Shown here: piece after piece, positions 6,560 through 11,148 of the stretch
Numbering within the stretch: position 1 is the stretch's first letter
Layout: every line of letters starts with the position of its first letter
Origin: Nitrospirota bacterium
GTDB taxonomy: Bacteria; Nitrospirota; Nitrospiria; Nitrospirales; UBA8639
NCBI GenBank assembly: GCA_003233615.1
Contig: QIMB01000490.1
Location: 1 to 11,148, forward strand
Direction of reading: 5' to 3'
Length of the DNA: 11,148 nt
The notes under the pieces: generated by a model
What the model was told of the DNA's origin: nothing
Seen by the model: only the letters and a program-made list of their open reading frames with translations
Database searches by the model: none
Made by a program: the position numbers and the translations under genes

Positions 6560-7687
6560 TTGGTGCAAAGGAAGAAGGTCTTCACTGTTTTAACTGTTGT
6601 CATGGCAATGGGAGGCCTCATTGTTTTGGGAGAAGTGGGTGTTCGACTTTTTGTCAAACATGGCGATATCACTCCTGAAGTGCTGAGAAATCGATCTATA
6701 CAATATGAACCGGTCATTTTTTCGAGGCATGCCTTTAAGCAAGAATCGCGCATCGTGAACAACCCATTTGGCAAGAAGAAAAAGTTGGTATGGGAGATCA
6801 ATGAAAAGGGATACCGTGGGCCAAATTTTCAGGCAGACAAACCAGATGCAATCACACGAATCATGATTTATGGTGGGTCGGCTGTTTTTGATACGAAGAG
6901 TACGACCGGAGAAGATTGGCCTCATCGAGTGCAAGGAAAATTACGGGAGGCAGGATTTGCAAGTGTCGAAGTTATCAATGCTGGTGTGATTGGTCATACG
7001 GCCATCGAGTCTGTTGGGAGATTGTTTACGGAGGGCTATGCGTTTAAGCCAGATTACGTCGTTATTTATAATGCATGGAACGACATTAAATACTTCAGTT
7101 CTCCCAAGACGGTGCTAAGAACGTTACGCCCTTCTCTGCAGGGGTTTGACCCACGAATTCATTACGGAAGTGTTGTTGATCGTTGGCTCTGTGAGGGGTC
7201 TCAATTGTATACAGTATTAAGAAGAATCTACTACAAAGCCAAAATGAAGATTGGGAAGGAAGGTTTACGAAAAGCAGGGGATACACAGAAGTCCGTTGAC
7301 ACGCTCAATCCAAATGGCTTTCAACAATATCAGTTAGCCATGGAAATGTTTGTTGACCTGGCCCGTAATATTGGCGCCGAACCAATTCTTATGACGCAAG
7401 CTCGCCTGGTGCACGAATCAAATAATCTGACTCCACAAAAGCAGAAGCGCATTGATTATCATCATGTGGGACTGAGCCACGATGCGTTGCTTGAGACGTT
7501 CAATCGACTAGACAGGATCGTTCGAAAGGTAGCAACTGAAAAAGAAACCAATATCATTGATGCGTCGGCCAATCTATCTGGAAAGGTTTGGGCTTTTGAT
7601 GATCATGTCCATGTTGTGCCAAAAGGCTCTGATGCCCTCGCTCAGTTTGTTGCTGATTATCTTCAAATTATTCTCAAAAACAAATAG
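6560..7687 (+). CDS. Membrane-anchored SGNH/GDSL hydrolase-fold protein (second copy)
   Basis: 375 residues. A basic start (MVQRKK) and a hydrophobic segment at about 8-32, ending GEVGVRLF, predict a single N-terminal anchor with a periplasmic domain. SGNH blocks: IYGGSAVF (103-110, Ser107), NAGVIGHTA (140-148, Gly block), YNAWNDIK (170-177, block III Asn174), and DDHVHVVPKGSD (347-358, Asp348 and His351 as DxxH). Likely an esterase or O-acyltransferase acting on the glycan. It shares fold and anchor style with the SGNH protein of the other arm but has little visible sequence identity to it, so a recent duplication is unlikely. Start is TTG at 6560, 9 bases after GAGGAG; the next codon is GTG, also possible. 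It follows the kinase by 83 bases, probably in the same transcript. Confidence 0.82.
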   Translation: MVQRKKVFTVLTVVMAMGGLIVLGEVGVRLFVKHGDITPEVLRNRSIQYEPVIFSRHAFKQESRIVNNPFGKKKKLVWEINEKGYRGPNFQADKPDAITRIMIYGGSAVFDTKSTTGEDWPHRVQGKLREAGFASVEVINAGVIGHTAIESVGRLFTEGYAFKPDYVVIYNAWNDIKYFSSPKTVLRTLRPSLQGFDPRIHYGSVVDRWLCEGSQLYTVLRRIYYKAKMKIGKEGLRKAGDTQKSVDTLNPNGFQQYQLAMEMFVDLARNIGAEPILMTQARLVHESNNLTPQKQKRIDYHHVGLSHDALLETFNRLDRIVRKVATEKETNIIDASANLSGKVWAFDDHVHVVPKGSDALAQFVADYLQIILKNK

Positions 7688-7720
7688 CAACATTTACTAC
7701 AAGCTATGTGTTTGCGCATT

Positions 7721-7743
7721 GGTGCCAAGGCACCTTTCTCGTT
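7721..7743 (+). terminator. Possible weak terminator after the SGNH gene
   Basis: GGTGCC and GGCACC form a perfect inverted repeat at 7721-7734, read realistically as a 5-bp GC-rich stem with loop CAAG. It is followed by TTTCTCGTT, a broken T-tract. It lies 34 bases after the SGNH stop and could end or dampen transcription before the glycosyltransferase gene. The short stem and interrupted T-run make this uncertain. Confidence 0.35.
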
Positions 7744-7870
7744 GTTTGAAATTGGAATCTGTGTTTATTGTGTAATATGAGGAACCAGGACATATGATCT
7801 TCTCATTTCGGAGAGGGGCGAGTTTCCCAAAATTCGCAAGAGCGTTTTTCATCAGGGTATTGCTATACAA

Positions 7871-9061
7871 GTGCTTATGCTATCTGATCTGATCAAGAAA
7901 ATTCTCAAGCGTTTGGCTTGGGTCGGTAGTCTTTATGTGCAACCACTTACGATATTCAGGTGGATGGGGGTTTTGGTCTACCGCACGATTTCCTATAAAA
8001 ACTTTTCCCCAATCCATTTTCGTCCTGAGGCTCAAGGCCCCATGGACGACCAGAAGCCACCATCAATTCATCATAATCATTTCTGGTCTGTGACTCTCCC
8101 AAGTGATCTGGTGATGAGCCATGTTCTTGTGATAAGCGGAGGCCTAGCCGATTGCTCAGGTAATGTTTTCGACCCCCTGACAGGCAAACTGATTTCTGGG
8201 GCCACCCATAAATATCGTTACAAGGTAAAACGTGCGTATATTCCTAGGCCTCGTCGCGTATATCTGCACGTGGAAAATTTATCGGGAGAGGTTGCTATTT
8301 TTACGGCTTCTAACCAACACATTTATTGGCATTGGCTTCTGGATGTTATCCCGCGTTTGATCATGTTGGAAGAGATGGGGAAGAAACCCCAGTCTCTGTA
8401 TATCCAAACAAAATTCCCTTTCCAACATGAAATGCTTGGATATATGGGGCTTCCATCGAACCTGAAATTCATCGATTGCGAAAAATACCCAATGATTGCA
8501 GCCTCAACCCTTCTTGTCCCATGCCATCAAATCATGGAAGGACGAGAATTTCCGGAATGGGTTTATAAAGGCCTTCGGAAAAAATTCCTTCCTTTTTCGA
8601 AGTCAGGCCAGGGAAGCTCATCTGGACGGGTATATATCTCACGGGCGGGTGCCAGCCAACGGCGTATCTCCAATGAAGAGAAACTTCTCCCTATACTTCG
8701 AGACTATGGTTTTCATGTTGTTCGGTTAGAGGAATTAACCTTTGGAGAGCAGGTAGGACTTTTTAGCAACCTAGAGGTGGTTGTCGCACCTAATGGCAGC
8801 GGACTTGCCAATTTAGTTTTTTGCTCGAAAGGAACGATTGTTATCGAAATCTTTCCGCAAGTTCCCCAAGCGTTGAATAGTATGGATTTAACGTTTAACT
8901 TTGATTACAACTATCGTCTTTCTAGGTCATTAGACCTGAATTATTATTGTGTATCCGGCGGAGATGAACATGTAAACGTTTCGAAGGTTGGTGACTATTC
9001 TCTTATGGCCGAAGACTTGGTTCGCACTTTGGAGTTAACCAAAATCAGTAGATTGAAATAG
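7871..9061 (+). CDS. Glycosyltransferase family 61 (DUF563) protein
   Basis: 396 residues. Three hallmark segments of GT61 are visible: WHWLLDVIPRL (153-163; relatives have YYHWLLDVLPRL), YISRAGASQRRISNEE (255-270) and APNGSGLANLVF (306-317), followed by IVIEIFPQ (323-330). Family members are inverting sugar transferases, with pentosyl and N-acetylhexosaminyl examples known; the donor here cannot be predicted. The usual motif is (A/G)PHGAGL(A/T)N, and here Asn308 replaces the conserved His. Hydrophobic residues near 15-40 suggest membrane association rather than a clear signal peptide. The GTG at 7871 is the first standard start after an in-frame TGA at 7778; an ATG two codons later (7877) is equally possible. 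SD is poor, and the frame is open but start-less from 7781. It is the probable sugar-adding enzyme of the plus-strand block. Confidence 0.85.
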   Translation: MLMLSDLIKKILKRLAWVGSLYVQPLTIFRWMGVLVYRTISYKNFSPIHFRPEAQGPMDDQKPPSIHHNHFWSVTLPSDLVMSHVLVISGGLADCSGNVFDPLTGKLISGATHKYRYKVKRAYIPRPRRVYLHVENLSGEVAIFTASNQHIYWHWLLDVIPRLIMLEEMGKKPQSLYIQTKFPFQHEMLGYMGLPSNLKFIDCEKYPMIAASTLLVPCHQIMEGREFPEWVYKGLRKKFLPFSKSGQGSSSGRVYISRAGASQRRISNEEKLLPILRDYGFHVVRLEELTFGEQVGLFSNLEVVVAPNGSGLANLVFCSKGTIVIEIFPQVPQALNSMDLTFNFDYNYRLSRSLDLNYYCVSGGDEHVNVSKVGDYSLMAEDLVRTLELTKISRLK

Positions 9062-9070
9062 CGTAAGCCT

Positions 9071-9110
9071 GAAAAAGCAAGGTTAGGAGGAGGAGCTATG
9101 TAGCTTTTTC
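9071..9110 (+). promoter_or_regulatory. Hairpin holding a strong SD and a start-stop ATGTAG
   Basis: Just after the glycosyltransferase, GAAAAAGC (9071-9078) pairs with GCTTTTTC (9103-9110). Inside lies a GGAGGAGGAG-type SD (about 9086-9095), 2-3 bases before an ATG (9098-9100) directly followed by TAG (9101-9103). A competing hairpin, AGCT (9094-9097) / AGCT (9102-9105 region) around loop ATGT, extends through G-U pairs to cover the SD with the T-run. It could be a terminator (stem plus TTTTT), an RNA switch, or a ribosome-loading site. The ATG is in frame with the methyltransferase start at 9221, but stops intervene. Confidence 0.3.
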
Positions 9111-9220
9111 CCAAACGGAGTAGATACTCTACAAGAGCTAATAATAAGGGTTATTAATGTTCTGTTGGAAGTGGTAGGTAAGAAAAGTCTTGAAGGGAGC
9201 CTTGAGGGCAAGAATATAAA

Positions 9221-10057
9221 ATGCGGAAATTTCCCAAGGACCGACTTCAAAGGTATTTACGATGGGGCAATAAAAAGGTCGAGGGATGGCTATATCCGAT
9301 CGATGCACAGTTAGTGCGAGCAGTGGGGGACATACAAACAAAAAATGGGATTTCAGGCAGCGTAGGGGAAATCGGTGTCTGGCAAGGGAGGCTTTTCATT
9401 CTTCTCTATCTTTTGCTCCATGCCAATGAGAAGGCCTTCAGTATAGATATTTTTGACGATAGCCATCTTAGTAAAGAACCGGTCGAATCCCAAACCCAAC
9501 TCTAGAACAAGTCCCGTCCTGGATGGGTTCCTTGACAATGTGAGAAGACATGCTGGGTCACCCGAGGATATTCATACTATTCGTGCGAGTTCTGAAAACG
9601 TCAGTGTGGGAGATATTCTCTCGACGGTTGGTCCAGTGAGATTATTTAGCATCGATGGAGGTCATACCAAGGAAATAGTCATTAATGATCTCGAGCTGCT
9701 GTTTCAACTCTTTGTGAACAAGGGGTGGTCATTTTTGATGATTGCTTCAGACCGGAATGGCCAGGTGTGGCAAACGGGTTAAATGAGTTTATTGCGCGGA
9801 ACAAACCTGATCTCGTTCCTTTTGCCATTAGTCTCAATAAAGTTTTTCTTTGCAAACAAAACATGGCGACAATGTATCGAAAGTCGTTAAAGGAACTTGA
9901 ACCGAGAAATCACAACAAGGAAACCGTTTTTTTTGGTAATCCCGTCGGGTTTTACTCCAACCGATGGGAGCATAAGGTAAAGAAAAAGGGGATTCCCAGG
10001 AAAATTCATAAACTGCTCCGGGGGTTTTGGCTCTATAGGGAGGTGATCATGAGGTAA
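9221..10057 (+). pseudogene. Class I SAM methyltransferase (TylF-like region), two frameshifts
   Basis: Three overlapping frames join into one protein of about 278 residues. Part one (ATG 9221 to TAG 9503-9505) carries the SAM-binding motif GSVGEIGVWQGR and the acidic strand FSIDIFDD. Part two, in the frame one base later, carries LDGFLDNVRRHAG and RLFSIDGGHTKE (typical metal/SAM pocket region), then reads out at 9782. Part three, back in the first frame, carries VVIFDDCFRPEWPGV and runs to the TAA at 10055-10057. The first shift (+1) lies at about 9450-9502, probably near CCCAAACCCAAC. The second (-1) is best explained by one G lost from the run at 9722-9725: GGGG before TGGTC would read GG-VVIFDD if it were GGGGG. 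Family members methylate sugar hydroxyls or similar small groups. All motifs survive, so the lesions are recent or are assembly/sequencing errors. The start ATG has only a distant GAGGG. Confidence 0.78.
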
Positions 10058-10247
10058 AAGTAGACCTGATATTCTTCCGAAATATTTTCTATTTGGGATT
10101 CCCGTTAGTCGTCTACTTCAGCAAAGTTTCTTCTCATTCATACTTTTTAGTGAAGTGAGACAGCCATATAAGACCCTTAGCACAGCTGTACAATTCCAGG
10201 GAAGGAACAAGAAACGTGTCTTAACTCCTATTTTGGATTCATACGAA
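10058..10247. repeat. Convergent intergenic region with inverted repeats
   Basis: This gap lies between two genes that end toward each other. AAGTAGAC (10058-10065) and GTCTACTT (10111-10118) are an 8-base inverted repeat immediately after the methyltransferase stop. TCTCATTCA (10132-10140) pairs with TGAA-G-TGAGA (10151-10160, one bulged G) around a 10-base loop. The second hairpin is symmetric enough to form on either transcript, so it may end or protect both 3' ends, but neither side has a proper T-run. No gene seen here. Confidence 0.3.
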
Positions 10248-10970
10248 TTAGGAATACCATGTCTCCCAACGGCCTTGTTGTGGAAGGATGAAGTCCGCAA
10301 TTGGAGCCAATTTTCTGGCTACGAGCCAAATGATCACATCCCGTGCCTGTGAGGGAGACTCTAGTGGTACGCAAAGTGGAGTACTATAGCGAAGGTAAAG
10401 GATCTCGAAACCATTCAAGGTCAAGACTTTGGTCAGCGCTTCTGGGTTGAATACGTGAAACCCGTGTTCGTAATAGCCATTCACGTTTGTGTGGAGCATG
10501 TATGTTCCTCCCGTACGTACCATGCGTATTTCGTTCTCGATGCATTGCCGGGTGTCAAATAGGTGTTCAATGGAACCGATATCCATAAAAAGTCCATATC
10601 GCTCGTGTTCAGATTGAGGAACAGGGTGATTCATGTCGTATCGTTTGTTCGCTCTGGCATCGAACAAGTCGATGACGTTCACATCCTTAATGCCACGATT
10701 CTCTAGTAGTTCTACAATGTTTCTTGCCTGAAATTCTTGCGGTACTTCAATGTCAGAATGAGCGCGGCCAAGAAATGCGAGCCATTTTCGACGCAATGCG
10801 AATTTGATTTTCTTGATTTTTCGCCGAAGAGAGAGGTTTGCGAAATTCGCATAGTATTCTTTCCTAACTCCGATTTCATGGAAGCCGAACACCACTGCCG
10901 GTCCACTGAAGAATCCAGGAATCTCGAAAATTTCTTTGTAAAAGTGCGTGTGCTCGTGGAGAATTGCCAT
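10248..10970 (-). CDS. Class I SAM-dependent methyltransferase-like protein (divergent motif I)
   Basis: 240 residues. The second half is typical of glycan-locus methyltransferases: YGLFMDIGSIEHLFD (125-139; relatives have YDLVFDGGTLEHVFN), RMVRTGGTYMLHT (149-161, the post-motif-III 'PGG' loop) and NGYYEHGFHVFNPEAL (164-179). In place of a classic ExGxGxG motif I, the N-terminus has GPAVVFGFHEIGV (23-35), which matches the 'LTLGRQD' type start of a poorly studied subfamily; DMNHPVP (112-118) is also shared with that group. SAM methylation is the likely activity but the atypical motif I leaves doubt. The ATG at 10970 has a fair SD (AGGAG, 10 bases away). It differs from the frameshifted methyltransferase next door, so the two are not duplicates. 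Its direction suggests it belongs to a neighbouring minus-strand block. Confidence 0.72.
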   Translation of the reverse strand: MAILHEHTHFYKEIFEIPGFFSGPAVVFGFHEIGVRKEYYANFANLSLRRKIKKIKFALRRKWLAFLGRAHSDIEVPQEFQARNIVELLENRGIKDVNVIDLFDARANKRYDMNHPVPQSEHERYGLFMDIGSIEHLFDTRQCIENEIRMVRTGGTYMLHTNVNGYYEHGFHVFNPEALTKVLTLNGFEILYLRYSTPLCVPLESPSQARDVIIWLVARKLAPIADFILPQQGRWETWYS

Positions 10971-11082
10971 CTAATTTAGTCTCCTATTAAAACGATTCTT
11001 ACCATGAAGGTCCGAGCTACTAATCTAGCCCTAGAGTCAAGCCCAAAGTTAGTTGAAATTCTCCACGGCTCCGAGGTTTATG

Positions 11083-11148
11083 TTACGCAACTTTCCTTGT
11101 CACGGTCTTCTCAATGTTCAAGTCTCGTTGCAGGGCCTCACGGAGCTT
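11083..11148 (-). CDS. Possible 3' end of another minus-strand gene (partial)
   Basis: A minus-strand frame is open from the window edge to a TAA at 11083-11085 and encodes 21 residues ending VTRKVA, with a helical, charged composition (REALQRDLN). It lies 112 bases upstream of the methyltransferase start in the same direction, where an upstream operon gene might end. It is too short to identify, and a chance frame is quite possible. Confidence 0.25.
   Translation of the reverse strand, partial: KLREALQRDLNIEKTVTRKVA

Noticed and set aside
6206..6934. Several minus-strand open frames across the kinase and second SGNH genes
   Set aside because: Shadows of the plus-strand genes; no SD, no recognisable domains.
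2319..7687. The two SGNH genes as a recent tandem or inverted duplication
   Set aside because: They share fold blocks and anchor layout but little residue identity outside the motifs, so they look like separate subfamilies.
9142..9156. Perfect TAATAA-GGG-TTATTA hairpin
   Set aside because: The stem is only A-T pairs with a 3-base loop in A/T-rich DNA; too unstable to claim as a regulatory site.
10155..10352. Plus-strand 65-codon frame near the right-hand methyltransferase
   Set aside because: Overlaps the C-terminus of the methyltransferase on the other strand; no SD, no family resemblance.
1..11148. Mobile element, CRISPR array, tRNA or rRNA
   Set aside because: No transposase or integrase motifs, no regularly spaced repeats, and no cloverleaf or rRNA-like sequence seen on either strand.

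Overview
The window looks like part of a surface-polysaccharide (LPS or exopolysaccharide) assembly and decoration locus from a Gram-negative bacterium. The Gram-negative inference rests mainly on the WaaP/Kdo-kinase-like protein. The base composition is fairly balanced, start codons include TTG and GTG, and Shine-Dalgarno (SD) sequences vary in strength. I cannot assign a genus. The amidotransferase, SGNH hydrolases, GT61 transferase and methyltransferases are common in environmental proteobacterial and Nitrospira-type glycan islands, but that is only a hint. I see no rRNA, tRNA, CRISPR array, insertion sequence or integrase.

Layout: bases 1-162 are the 3' end of an unidentified plus-strand ORF, followed by a terminator-like hairpin. 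It converges on a minus-strand block read from about 5120 down to 278: a cofactor-dependent phosphoglycerate-mutase-like enzyme, a 2-oxoglutarate/Fe(II) dioxygenase (9 bp apart), a membrane-anchored SGNH hydrolase and an AsnB-type amidotransferase. A gap at about 5342-5547 separates this block from a divergent plus-strand block: a 13-codon leader ORF overlapping the start of a WaaP-family kinase, a second membrane-anchored SGNH hydrolase, a GT61 (DUF563) glycosyltransferase, and a class I SAM methyltransferase broken by two compensating frameshifts. At the right end a second methyltransferase of a different subfamily lies on the minus strand, behind what may be the last 21 codons of another minus-strand gene.

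How the genes may work together (inference): GT61 adds a sugar. The kinase and mutase-like proteins change phosphate groups. The SGNH proteins add or remove O-acyl groups. The AsnB protein amidates a carboxylate, such as a uronic acid or a linked amino acid. The methyltransferases and the dioxygenase tailor the glycan or its precursor. The two divergent arms look alike: each starts with a phosphate-handling enzyme and each contains one anchored SGNH protein.

The most interesting points are the canonical-looking phosphoglycerate mutase with active-site-adjacent changes inside a glycan operon, the twice-frameshifted methyltransferase, and two translation-initiation oddities: a leader ORF joined to the kinase by a TTGA overlap, and a start-stop ATGTAG with a very strong SD inside a hairpin. 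No wholly new system can be claimed from the sequence alone.
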